From MAG-120802 sp049430265 (GTDB lineage: Bacteria; Actinomycetota; Actinomycetes; Nanopelagicales; Nanopelagicaceae), in contig JBMTBW010000002.1 in assembly GCA_049430265.1 (NCBI GenBank), forward strand, positions 62,001 through 126,000: 64,000 nt of DNA. The letters run 5' to 3'. Shown piece by piece: positions 1 through 8,619 of the stretch (its first letter is position 1; the number at the start of each line of letters is the position of its first letter). The position numbers and the translations under genes are program-made. The notes under the pieces are model-generated. The model did no database searches. It was not told the DNA's origin and saw nothing but the letters and a program-made list of their open reading frames with translations.

Positions 1-771
1 CCTGCAGATTTATTTATCTCTCAAGATGCGGGAGCGCTAGGTGCAATTAGTGAGGCTGGTTTATTTGCAACACTTGAAAAGCAAGTTTTAGATCGCGTTG
101 AAGATAAGTATCAATCCAGTAGATCGGATTGGGTTGGAGTTACTGGAAGAGCTCGAGTCTTTGCCTACTCGCCAGAGAGAGTCAAAAACCTTCCAAGTAG
201 TATCGATCAATTAACTCTACCGATTTATCGCGCCAAGGTTGGAATTGCTCCGACAAATTCATCTTTCCAAGCTTTTATCACAGCGCTAATCCAATCAAGA
301 GGCGAAGCGGCGGTAGTTAATTGGCTAGAGCGACTCAAAGCTAATGATGTAAAACTCTATGAAAAGAATTCTCAAATTGTGGCAGCAATTGATGCTGGTG
401 AGATTGATCTTGGTTTAGTAAATCACTATTACCTTTGGGAAGTCTCAAAGGCCTTGGGGCGCGATATTGCAGTTGCTAATGGATTCTTTGCTCCAGGCGA
501 TACCGGAAATATGATAAATGTTGCTGGAGCTGGCATTCTAAAAACCTCTACCAATTATCAATTGGCACTTGAACTCTTGACATATCTTCTTAGCGATGAA
601 GCCCAGAGAGAATTTATTGAAGAGACCTATGAATACTCTTTAGTCCTTAAAGATGCTAGCCCGGTAGGGCTTCCACCGCTTAGTCAGATTCCATCGCCGC
701 GTGTTGATCTCTCACTTCTAGCTAACTTATCTAAGACCCAAGCCTTGCTAATCAAAGTGGGGTTGATCTAA
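1..771 (+). CDS. Iron(III) ABC transporter substrate-binding protein (5' partial)
   Basis: This is the C-terminal 256 residues of a periplasmic-type solute-binding protein that captures ferric iron for the permease and ATPase that follow. The reading frame is open from base 1, so the N-terminus and signal peptide lie outside the window. Family signals are WVGVTGRARV near fragment residues 44-53, the segment around APTNSSFQ, and NHYY at about 141-144. In FbpA/FutA-type proteins the adjacent tyrosines of that motif bind iron. The C-terminus (SKTQALLIKVGLI) looks like a normal family end, so the stop at 769-771 is probably real. The permease frame opens at this stop. Family assignment is firm. 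Ferric iron as ligand is inferred from the motif and the FbpABC-like layout. Confidence 0.88.
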   Translation, partial: PADLFISQDAGALGAISEAGLFATLEKQVLDRVEDKYQSSRSDWVGVTGRARVFAYSPERVKNLPSSIDQLTLPIYRAKVGIAPTNSSFQAFITALIQSRGEAAVVNWLERLKANDVKLYEKNSQIVAAIDAGEIDLGLVNHYYLWEVSKALGRDIAVANGFFAPGDTGNMINVAGAGILKTSTNYQLALELLTYLLSDEAQREFIEETYEYSLVLKDASPVGLPPLSQIPSPRVDLSLLANLSKTQALLIKVGLI

Positions 772-2348
772 TTTCAATTAAATTAAGTGAAACTGACCTA
801 GGCCAAGAGGCTTGGGCCAATAGGCAATCTCGACCAAATATCACCCTGCTTGCAGCATCCCTAATCGCGTTTCTTGCTGCCAGCCTGCCTCTCTTCTATC
901 TATTCAGGCGAGCCATAGATGCTGAGATATCAGAAGTTTCCCTGATTTTATTTAGGAGTAAAACTTTAGAAATTTTGGCAACTACCTTAGGTTTAACAAT
1001 TGCAGTTACAGCGCTATCAACTCTAATTGGACTTGCTCTGGCTTGGACACTATTTAACATCGATCTTCCCTTTAGATCTACGCTTCAAGCACTTGTTATC
1101 TTGCCAGTTGCAATTCCTAGTTATGTATTTACCTATAGCTGGATCTCTCTAATTCCTGGATTTAAAGGGCTATGGGCTGCACTCTTTGTTCTAGTTCTTG
1201 CAACTACTCCCTACATAACTCTGACAACCCTGGCTGCTCTGCGCCGTAGCGATTGGTCTACCTATGAAGTTGCTCAAACACTTGGATTAAATGGTTTCCA
1301 GATATTTGCAAGAGTTACTTGGCCACAGATTAAGAATTCTGTTGCTGCTGGCTCTCTTCTTTCAGCGCTCTACGTCTTAAGTGACTTTGGAGCAATTTCA
1401 CTTCTAGGAGTTGATACTCTAACTAGAGCAATCGAAAATATTTATCGAGGCTCTTTTGATCGATCAAGTGCATCTATCTTGGCATTAATCTTAGTGGCAA
1501 TCTCTGCGCTAGTTATTAGACTTGAAGAGCGGAGTCGGCAGAAGCTTCGAATCTTAAAATCCTCGAGTCGTATCATCAAACGAGCTAAAGCTAACGATAA
1601 GTTTAAAGTTAAGGTAATAGCGCTTCTTGGTATCGGTTTATATCTAGCACTTGGCCTTGTGATTCCAATGTTTCAACTTCTCTCTATTTTCTTTGCAAAC
1701 TCAACCAGAATTAATTACGCACTTCTATTTCAAGCATCGCTATCAACCCTAATCGCTGCCTGCCTTGGCGCGCTGATTGCTCTAGCTCTGGCTCTTCCAG
1801 TTGGAGTTCTCTCCGCTCAAAGATCCAGGCTCGGCAGAGTTAGTGATAAGGCGATTTTGATTGTTCACGCTCTACCAGGAATTGTTATGGGGCTAGCTCT
1901 AGTTTCATTTGGCTCATCTATTGGCTGGCTCTATCAGAGCTTGCTACTTCTCTCAGTTGCCTATGCCCTGCTCTTTATGGCTAAAGCGGTGGGTTCGGTG
2001 CGAAGTAGCGTTGATCGAGTGCCGAAGAATTTAATTGAGATATCGCAAACCTTGGGCCTTCGAAAGTCAGCAACGTTTAAAAGAGTAGTTGTTCCCCTCG
2101 CCACTCCAGGGCTATTGAGTGGAACTTTATTGGTGCTACTAGCTGCCATGAAAGAACTTCCTGCCACCTTGATGCTTAAACCAATCGGCTTTGAAACTCT
2201 TGCCACACAGATGTGGAGCTACAGCTCGATATTTCGATTTAACGAAGCTGCTCCATACGCTTTACTCTTAGTCCTTATTGCAGCAATTCCAACTTTCTTA
2301 ATTAACCGGCCAGATAAAAGTGATGGAATCGGAGGTGATCAAATATGA
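771..2348 (+). CDS. Iron ABC transporter permease, fused double domain (probable ATT start)
   Basis: Inner-membrane permease of the FbpB/AfuB type, with two fused permease halves that form the ferric-iron channel. Two EAA loops that dock on the ATPase are visible, EVAQTLGLNG at about residue 166 and EISQTLGLRK at about 423 (525-residue numbering). The first ATG/GTG/TTG in frame is TTG at 975, but that start would remove a convincing first membrane segment encoded at about 837-900. The frame is open back to 735 without a usual start. I place the start at ATT 771, preceded by GTGGGG at 757-762, which gives 525 residues, normal for the family. It begins at the last base of the binding-protein stop and ends in an ATGA overlap with the ATPase gene. 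Function is firm; the exact start is inferred. Confidence 0.85.
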   Translation: MSIKLSETDLGQEAWANRQSRPNITLLAASLIAFLAASLPLFYLFRRAIDAEISEVSLILFRSKTLEILATTLGLTIAVTALSTLIGLALAWTLFNIDLPFRSTLQALVILPVAIPSYVFTYSWISLIPGFKGLWAALFVLVLATTPYITLTTLAALRRSDWSTYEVAQTLGLNGFQIFARVTWPQIKNSVAAGSLLSALYVLSDFGAISLLGVDTLTRAIENIYRGSFDRSSASILALILVAISALVIRLEERSRQKLRILKSSSRIIKRAKANDKFKVKVIALLGIGLYLALGLVIPMFQLLSIFFANSTRINYALLFQASLSTLIAACLGALIALALALPVGVLSAQRSRLGRVSDKAILIVHALPGIVMGLALVSFGSSIGWLYQSLLLLSVAYALLFMAKAVGSVRSSVDRVPKNLIEISQTLGLRKSATFKRVVVPLATPGLLSGTLLVLLAAMKELPATLMLKPIGFETLATQMWSYSSIFRFNEAAPYALLLVLIAAIPTFLINRPDKSDGIGGDQI

Positions 2349-3409
2349 CCTCGCTAGAGATTAGAGACCTAACAGTTGAGTTGGGCGATCGAATAATCCT
2401 TAAAAACCTTGATTTAACAATCTCTTCTGGATCTTTTGCAGCGATATTAGGTCCTTCAGGTTGTGGCAAAACTACGCTGCTACGAAGTATTGCGGGTCTT
2501 ATCACGCCAAAAGGTGGAGCCATAAGATTTGGTAAGCAATTAGTTAGCGTTTCCTCGCTAGTGCTTCCGCCCCATAAGCGAAATATTGGTTATGTCCCGC
2601 AAGAAGGAGGTCTCTTTCCTCATCTTTCGGTAGAAGAAAATGTCTCTTTCTCTCTAGGGAAGAAAACTTCCAAAAAAGAAAGAGATGAGTTAGTAGAAGA
2701 GCTACTTGATTTAGTTGGAATGCCAAATTATCAAAAGAGACTTCCACAAGAATTAAGTGGTGGGCAGCAAACTCGAGTTGCCCTGGCTCGCGCACTGGCT
2801 ATGAAGCCAGCCATGATTTTGCTTGATGAGCCCTTCGCCGCACTTGATCAAACTTTAAGAGCGGAAATTAGCCAAGAGGTAGTTGCGCTTTTGAAATCTA
2901 GTAAAACTACCTCAATCATGGTCACCCACGATCGCGAAGATGCTTTGGTCTCTGCAGATATCATCGCTTTGATGCGAGATGGGCAGGTAGTGCAATCAGG
3001 AAGCCCAGCTGAGGTTTATCTAAAACCAATCTCTGCTGCAGCAGCTGAGAGCACTGGAGACATTCTCACTCTTCCTGCAAACAAGATTGAAGGTAATCAA
3101 TACCTCTCCCCCCTTAATAGCCCCGTTGAGCAGATTGGGCAGAGAGCTGGATGTGAATCTGGCCAGATCCTGGTTCGTCCCGAGGAGATAGCGCTAAACC
3201 TCGAGCCTGGCGAGAGAAGAGTTTCGGCCAATATAAGCAAAATCAATTACTACGGACATGACGCTTTGGTCGAGCTGAGCTTTGCTGGTCTTTCTCAAGT
3301 GGTAAGGGCCAGGGTCACAGATACCAAGGGCCTTGAAGTTGGCTCAACTATTTTTGTGAGCCATAAAGGGCCAATCAGATGGGTGCCAGATAAGGCTACT
3401 GACCAGTAA
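2345..3409 (+). CDS. Iron ABC transporter ATP-binding protein (FbpC-like)
   Basis: Cytoplasmic ATPase that drives the preceding permease. The Walker A motif GPSGCGKTT is at residues 36-44, the signature LSGGQ at 137-141, Walker B ILLDEP at 158-163 and the H-loop histidine at 195 (IMVTHD). Residues after about 240 form a C-terminal TOBE-type regulatory region, as in ferric-iron and polyamine importers of the CUT1-like class. At 354 residues it has the usual length. Its ATG overlaps the permease stop by 4 bp (ATGA), so the two are translationally coupled. The thiolase gene begins only 9 bp after its stop. Ferric iron is the best substrate guess from the linked binding protein; sequence alone cannot exclude another small anion or metal. 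Confidence 0.9.
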   Translation: MTSLEIRDLTVELGDRIILKNLDLTISSGSFAAILGPSGCGKTTLLRSIAGLITPKGGAIRFGKQLVSVSSLVLPPHKRNIGYVPQEGGLFPHLSVEENVSFSLGKKTSKKERDELVEELLDLVGMPNYQKRLPQELSGGQQTRVALARALAMKPAMILLDEPFAALDQTLRAEISQEVVALLKSSKTTSIMVTHDREDALVSADIIALMRDGQVVQSGSPAEVYLKPISAAAAESTGDILTLPANKIEGNQYLSPLNSPVEQIGQRAGCESGQILVRPEEIALNLEPGERRVSANISKINYYGHDALVELSFAGLSQVVRARVTDTKGLEVGSTIFVSHKGPIRWVPDKATDQ

Positions 3410-3418
3410 CCTAGCGTT

Positions 3419-4621
3419 ATGAATACTGCCACCACCTCAACCAATGTAGTTCTCCTTGATGCTGTTCGCTCCCCTTTTGGAAAAGCTGGAAGTTTATATG
3501 CCGGCACCCGCGCCGATGACATTATTGTTCGAACTATTCGCGGCCTTCTTGAGCGAAATCCATCAGTTAAGCCATCTGAAATTGATGATGTAGCAATTGC
3601 CGCTGCTACTCAATATGGCGATCAAGGAATGAACATTGGTAGAAGCGCATCACTTCTTGCCGGAATTCCAAATACGGTTCCGGGATATTCAATCGATCGC
3701 TGGTGCGCAGGCGCGCTAACTTCAGTAACGACTCTCGCTGGATCTATTGCGATGGGTGCTTATGATCTTGCAATCGCTGGCGGTGTTGAACATATGGGCA
3801 ATCACCCAATGGGCGATGGCATGGATCCAAACCCTAGATATTTAGCAGAGAAGTTAGTTGATACCGATGCGCTCTCGATGGGAAATACTGCAGAGCGTCT
3901 GCACGATAAGTTCCCACATCTAACTAAAGAACGTGCAGATAAATACGCACTTCGCTCTCAAGAAAAAACTGCTGCTGCATATAAGAGCGGAAAGATTCAA
4001 CCTAATTTAATTCCCGTTGCAGTTAGAAACGCTGAGCAAGGTTGGGGAGTTGCAACAGTTGATGAACCACCAAGACCTGGAACAACTCTTGAAGCACTCG
4101 CTGCGCTAAAGACTCCATTTCGTCCTCAGGGCAGAGTAACTGCTGGAAATGCGGCAGGACTAAACGATGGTGCAACAGCAGCGCTGCTTGCTAGCGAGAG
4201 CAAAGCTAAAGAGTTGGGACTATCACCAAAGGCCAGAATGATTACTTTTGCATTCGCTGGAGTTGAACCAGAGATCATGGGATATGGGCCTGTGCCATCA
4301 ACCCTTAAGGCTCTTGATAAGGCAGGGCTAAAGATTGAAGATATTGGTTTATTTGAAATCAATGAAGCCTTCTCGATCCAAGTGCTCTCATTCCTTGACT
4401 ACTTTGGAATTGGAGATGATGATCCAAGAGTCAATCCTTATGGCGGAGCAATTGCTGTTGGCCATCCACTTGCATCCTCTGGAATCCGTTTGATTCTTAA
4501 TCTTGCTGAGGGCTTTAAAGAACACCCAGAAGTTAGATATGGAATTACCACTATGTGTATTGGACTTGGAATGGGTGGAACCATCATCTGGGAGAACCCA
4601 AATTACAAAAAGGGAGCATAA
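3419..4621 (+). CDS. fadA: Acetyl-CoA C-acyltransferase (thiolase)
   Basis: Thiolase that cleaves 3-ketoacyl-CoA with CoA in the last step of beta-oxidation. The acyl-binding cysteine is C96 in DRWCAGAL, the catalytic histidine H349 in AVGHPLASSG and the second active-site cysteine C380 in TMCIGLGMGG. At 400 residues it is full length. It is followed after 5 bases by the FadB-type multienzyme, the standard fadA-fadB pair, so a degradative role is more likely than acetoacetyl-CoA synthesis. No acyl-CoA dehydrogenase or acyl-CoA ligase is adjacent, so the earlier steps must be encoded elsewhere. It sits 9 bp behind the iron-transport ATPase gene and may share its transcript. Confidence 0.93.
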   Translation: MNTATTSTNVVLLDAVRSPFGKAGSLYAGTRADDIIVRTIRGLLERNPSVKPSEIDDVAIAAATQYGDQGMNIGRSASLLAGIPNTVPGYSIDRWCAGALTSVTTLAGSIAMGAYDLAIAGGVEHMGNHPMGDGMDPNPRYLAEKLVDTDALSMGNTAERLHDKFPHLTKERADKYALRSQEKTAAAYKSGKIQPNLIPVAVRNAEQGWGVATVDEPPRPGTTLEALAALKTPFRPQGRVTAGNAAGLNDGATAALLASESKAKELGLSPKARMITFAFAGVEPEIMGYGPVPSTLKALDKAGLKIEDIGLFEINEAFSIQVLSFLDYFGIGDDDPRVNPYGGAIAVGHPLASSGIRLILNLAEGFKEHPEVRYGITTMCIGLGMGGTIIWENPNYKKGA

Positions 4622-4626
4622 GCAAT

Positions 4627-6726
4627 ATGGCAGAGATAACAACTCCCCCAGATGAAGTAGTAACAAACGCTCTCTTGCGCCAAGTTGATCTATCGGCTTT
4701 CGGCGCAACCGGCTCCCTTGCCTTAATTACTTTAGATAACGGCCATGATCACACTCGGCCAAATACCTTTGGAATTCAATCGCTAAACTCGCTAAATGAT
4801 GCAATCACCGCAGCTGAAAGTAGCGACGCGGTAGCGATAGCAATTATTGGAAAACCTTTTATCTTCGCAGCTGGAGCAGATCTATCTGGCATCTCATATG
4901 TTGCCAAGCGAGAGCAATCGCTAGCTTTTGGAAAATTAGGACATGACATCTTCAAAAGACTGGGCAGAAGCAAGAAGGTCACCTTTGCCTTTATCAATGG
5001 GCTGGCTTTAGGTGGCGGCCTTGAAGTAGGCCTGCACTGCAATTATCGAACTATGGCCACAACTGCCCTTACTGCCCTCCCCGAGTGTTTCCTTGGCTTA
5101 GTGCCTGGTTGGGGCGGAGCAACATTGCTTCCTAAACTAATAGGGCCAGAGAGAGCAGTGCAAGTAATCATTTTAAATGCTTTAAATAACAATACGATGA
5201 TGAAGGCTAAAGATGCCCAGGGCCTTGGAGTTGTTGATGCAGTATTTGAGCCTGCTGACTTTTTAGAAAAGTCAATCGCCTTTGCTGCCAGAATTGTTTC
5301 CGGAAAAGAGAAGATAGAGCGTAAAGATTATTCAACAGATCCCAATTGGGATAAAGCTTTAGAAACGGGCAAAGCTGCAATTGCCAAAAAATATGGCGGA
5401 GCAGATATTGAAGCCCCACGGCGCGCCTTAGAACTCATCTCTGCTGCAAGAAGTAACACCCTGGACCAAGGTTTTGATGCTGAGGATGAAATCTTGGCAA
5501 ATCTAGTTATGGGCAATCCTTTAAGGGCCTCGCTATATGCATTTAATCTGATTCAAAAGAAGCGTAAGAAAGTTGAAGGCGCTCCAAAGGCTGCTCTTGC
5601 AAGAAAGGTGACAAAAGCTGGAGTTGTAGGAGCTGGCTTGATGGCGTCTCAATTAGCACTTCTAATGATTAGAAATCTAAAAGTTCCAGTAGTTATGACT
5701 GATCTTGACCAAGAGCGCGTTGATAAAGGTGTTGCTTGGGTTAGAAATGAAATTACTAAGTTAGTTGAGAAAAAGCGCTTAAGCCCAGAGGCTGCAGCTA
5801 GATTATCTTCTCTAGTCTCAGGATCTGTGAGCCAATCTGCTTTTGCTGGCTGTGACTTCATAATTGAAGCAGTATTTGAAGAGCTCTCAATAAAGCAGAA
5901 GTTGTTTAAGGATCTGGAGGCAATAATCTCTGCTGAGTGCGTTCTGGCTACCAATACTTCATCGCTTTCGGTTGAAAAAATGGGTGAGGGTCTGAAAAAC
6001 CCAGAGCGCGTTGTTGGATTCCATTTCTTTAATCCAGTAGCTGTTATGCCACTTTTGGAGGTAGCAAGAACTTCAAAAACTGATGATGCCACTACCGCTA
6101 CTGCAATTAACGTCGGTAAAGAGCTAAAGAAAACAATGATTATCTGTAAAGATGCTCCGGGCTTTGTGGTTAATCGCCTGCTAACAAGATTTATGGGCGA
6201 AGTTACAGATGCTGTTGATGAAGGAACTCCGACAGATGTAGCCGATAACGCTCTACGTCCACTTGGATTTCCTATGTCGCCATTTGAACTCTTTGGCTTA
6301 GTTGGCCCAGGCGTTGCCCTTCATGTCTCAAAGACTTTGAATGCCAACCTAGGTCCGCGCTATCGCATTTCTCCAACTGTTTCTCGAATGGTGGAGAAAG
6401 GCGTAAAAACTTTCTATGTCAAAGATGAGAAAGGGGCTCTGAGCGCTAATCCCGAAGCCCTTGCTCTGATTGAAAAGGGAGATAAACCATCAACTGCCGA
6501 GCAAGTTCGCACCAGAGCTCTTTCAGCCCTTGCTCAAGAGGCAAGAATGATGCTGGATGAAGGCGTTGTTGCAACGGCATCAGAGATTGATCTCTGTATG
6601 TTGCTAGGGGCGGGATGGCCAATGCATTTAGGCGGAATATTGCCTTATCTTGATAGAGAAGGAATTAGTGAAGCGGTTTGCGGTCAGCGTTTTCATCCGC
6701 CGCAAGTTGCATCCCTTCCTGCTTAA
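4627..6726 (+). CDS. fadB: FadB-type enoyl-CoA hydratase / 3-hydroxyacyl-CoA dehydrogenase
   Basis: Bifunctional beta-oxidation enzyme of 699 residues. The N-terminal crotonase domain has oxyanion-hole glycines in AAGADLSG (81-88) and the two catalytic glutamates, E133 (GGGLEVG) and E153 (LPECFLG). The dehydrogenase half has the NAD-binding loop GAGLMA at 335-340 and catalytic H466 in GFHFFNP. I start at ATG 4627, with GGGAG about ten bases upstream. The frame stays open 24 codons further into the thiolase gene, but that part has no family character. Its product feeds the upstream thiolase. The last 62 bases of the gene overlap the end of dxs on the other strand, so the two 3' ends are convergent and shared. 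Confidence 0.93.
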   Translation: MAEITTPPDEVVTNALLRQVDLSAFGATGSLALITLDNGHDHTRPNTFGIQSLNSLNDAITAAESSDAVAIAIIGKPFIFAAGADLSGISYVAKREQSLAFGKLGHDIFKRLGRSKKVTFAFINGLALGGGLEVGLHCNYRTMATTALTALPECFLGLVPGWGGATLLPKLIGPERAVQVIILNALNNNTMMKAKDAQGLGVVDAVFEPADFLEKSIAFAARIVSGKEKIERKDYSTDPNWDKALETGKAAIAKKYGGADIEAPRRALELISAARSNTLDQGFDAEDEILANLVMGNPLRASLYAFNLIQKKRKKVEGAPKAALARKVTKAGVVGAGLMASQLALLMIRNLKVPVVMTDLDQERVDKGVAWVRNEITKLVEKKRLSPEAAARLSSLVSGSVSQSAFAGCDFIIEAVFEELSIKQKLFKDLEAIISAECVLATNTSSLSVEKMGEGLKNPERVVGFHFFNPVAVMPLLEVARTSKTDDATTATAINVGKELKKTMIICKDAPGFVVNRLLTRFMGEVTDAVDEGTPTDVADNALRPLGFPMSPFELFGLVGPGVALHVSKTLNANLGPRYRISPTVSRMVEKGVKTFYVKDEKGALSANPEALALIEKGDKPSTAEQVRTRALSALAQEARMMLDEGVVATASEIDLCMLLGAGWPMHLGGILPYLDREGISEAVCGQRFHPPQVASLPA

Positions 6727-8599
6727 CATTTAACGAAGCCCAGCCAACTAATTGACGGCTGATGCTCTGTGAAGTGATTCCAATATCTTGCAGAATTTCG
6801 GCGCGCTTTGAGTGTTGAATAAATTCCAAAGGCACTCCAATTGAATGAATTGGTAGATCTAAACCATTTTCACGAAATAGCTCAGATAAGGTGCTAGCAA
6901 TTCCACCGTGTTTAATTCCATCTTCTAGCACCACTACTCGTTTAAATCTTGGAGCCATGGCAAGAAGTGAGTCTGCTGGAAGAGGCTTAACCCAGAGTGG
7001 ATCGATGACAGTTACTCCAACACCTTCACGAAAGGCTTGAGCTGCCGCATCAATTGCAAGCGGGGCCATAGCGCCAATGCTCACAAGAAGAATATCTGAG
7101 CTCTCACCGCGATAGAGAACATCTAGCCCACCACGTCTTTCAAATGCTGGCAAATCTTTCCCAATTGCTCCCTTTGGAAAGCGGATAATTGAAGGCGCAT
7201 CAGAGATTGCAACTGCTTCTGATAGTGATTCTTTTAATCTCGCACCATCACGGGGAGCTGCGACAAATGCATTTGGAATTATTCCAGTAAGTGCTAGATC
7301 CCAGATTCCGTGATGCGACGGCCCATCATCGCCAGTTATTCCTGCCCTATCCAAAACAAAAGTGACTCCAGCTTTATGTAATCCAACATCTAAAAGCAAT
7401 TGATCAAATGCGCGGTTTAAAAATGTTGAATAGACCGCAACTACTGGATGAAGGCCGGTGTAGGCCATACCAGCAGCCGAGGTGACAGCGTGCTGTTCAG
7501 CAATTCCCACATCAAATGTTCGCTCTGGAAATTCAGCTTGGAATCTATCAAGCCCCGTTGGACCAAGCATGGCAGCAGTAATTGCTACAACATCTTTTCG
7601 CTCTCGCCCTATCTCAACTAGCGCTTCAGAAAATACTTTCGTCCAGGTAGCCCCATTATTTGAAAGCGGCTCCCCTGTTTCAGGATCAACGACCCCAACA
7701 GCATGAAACTTCTCTGCCTCATCATTGAGCGCTGGAGCATGACCCCGTCCCTTTTCAGTGATGGCATGGACTAATACAGGCCCTGAGAATTTCTTTGCCT
7801 GAGATAGAGCACGCTCAAGTGCAGGAATGTCGTGACCATCTACTGGTCCCAAATACTTAAGTCCTAGATCCTCGAACATTCCTTGCGGTGCAACAATATC
7901 CTTAATGCCTTTCTTCACTCCGTGGAGAGTTTCATAGATTGGATTTCCGACAACCGGAGTCTTTTCCAATACTTGCTTTCCCCAATCAAGGAATTTTTCA
8001 TATCCCTTGGTAGCGCGAAGAGTTGAAAGATAGGTGGCTACTCCGCCAATAGTTGGAGAGTATGAGCGTTCATTATCGTTAACGACAATTACAAGTTTTA
8101 AATCATCTGAAGCGGCAATATTGTTCAAAGCCTCCCAAGACATTCCACCTGTTAGAGCTCCATCTCCAACTACTGCTACCACGGTTCTATCGCTCTGATT
8201 CTGCAGCGCAAAACCACGAGCTATTCCATCAGCCCATGAGAGAGCGGTTGAAGCATGCGAGTTCTCTATAACATCATGTTCGCTCTCTGCCCTACTTGGA
8301 TATCCTGCAAGTCCTCCGCGCTGACGAAGCTTTTCAAACCCTGCAGCTCTTCCAGTTAATATCTTATGGACATAACTTTGATGGCCTGTGTCATAAACCA
8401 TTACATCTTGGGGAGATTCAAATACGCGATGAAGCGCGATACTTAACTCCACAATTCCAAGATTTGGTCCTAGATGTCCGCCTGACTTTGAAACTTTCTC
8501 GATTAGAAAAGCTCTGATCTCTGCTGCTAACTCTGTTAGCTCTTCTTGGCTAAAGCGCGCCAAGTCGCCAGGAGATTTAATCCGGCTAAGGTGTTTCAT
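6665..8599 (-). CDS. dxs: 1-deoxy-D-xylulose-5-phosphate synthase
   Basis: Thiamine-diphosphate enzyme that condenses pyruvate with glyceraldehyde 3-phosphate, the first committed step of the non-mevalonate isoprenoid pathway. It has the transketolase-like GHLGPNLG loop around H41-H42, the TPP/Mg motif GDGALTGG from residue 145 with asparagines at 159-160, and the conserved central HAVTSAAGMAYTG segment. At 644 residues it is full length. The start is ATG at 8599, 20 bases after the acnA stop, so it is probably co-transcribed from acnA. The last 20 or so codons overlap fadB on the opposite strand. That tail (after QEGMQLAADEN) has no family conservation that I recognise and may be a read-through extension. 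Confidence 0.95.
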   Translation of the reverse strand: MKHLSRIKSPGDLARFSQEELTELAAEIRAFLIEKVSKSGGHLGPNLGIVELSIALHRVFESPQDVMVYDTGHQSYVHKILTGRAAGFEKLRQRGGLAGYPSRAESEHDVIENSHASTALSWADGIARGFALQNQSDRTVVAVVGDGALTGGMSWEALNNIAASDDLKLVIVVNDNERSYSPTIGGVATYLSTLRATKGYEKFLDWGKQVLEKTPVVGNPIYETLHGVKKGIKDIVAPQGMFEDLGLKYLGPVDGHDIPALERALSQAKKFSGPVLVHAITEKGRGHAPALNDEAEKFHAVGVVDPETGEPLSNNGATWTKVFSEALVEIGRERKDVVAITAAMLGPTGLDRFQAEFPERTFDVGIAEQHAVTSAAGMAYTGLHPVVAVYSTFLNRAFDQLLLDVGLHKAGVTFVLDRAGITGDDGPSHHGIWDLALTGIIPNAFVAAPRDGARLKESLSEAVAISDAPSIIRFPKGAIGKDLPAFERRGGLDVLYRGESSDILLVSIGAMAPLAIDAAAQAFREGVGVTVIDPLWVKPLPADSLLAMAPRFKRVVVLEDGIKHGGIASTLSELFRENGLDLPIHSIGVPLEFIQHSKRAEILQDIGITSQSISRQLVGWASLNVKQEGMQLAADENADRKPLH

Positions 8600-8619
8600 G
8601 TCTGGATTCTATCGGTGAA

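Noticed and set aside
335..345. Selenocysteine, CRISPR, insertion sequence or prophage signals anywhere in the window
   Set aside because: No in-frame recoded stops, direct-repeat arrays, transposases or phage genes were found on either strand; coordinates are only a placeholder.
5620..5650. Apparent loss of the third glycine in the FadB NAD loop (GAGLMA)
   Set aside because: This form with alanine fits the actinobacterial FadB subgroup as I know it, so it is not a sign of inactivity.
5649..6092. 147-codon minus-strand frame opposite fadB
   Set aside because: Antisense to the conserved dehydrogenase domain and without family character.
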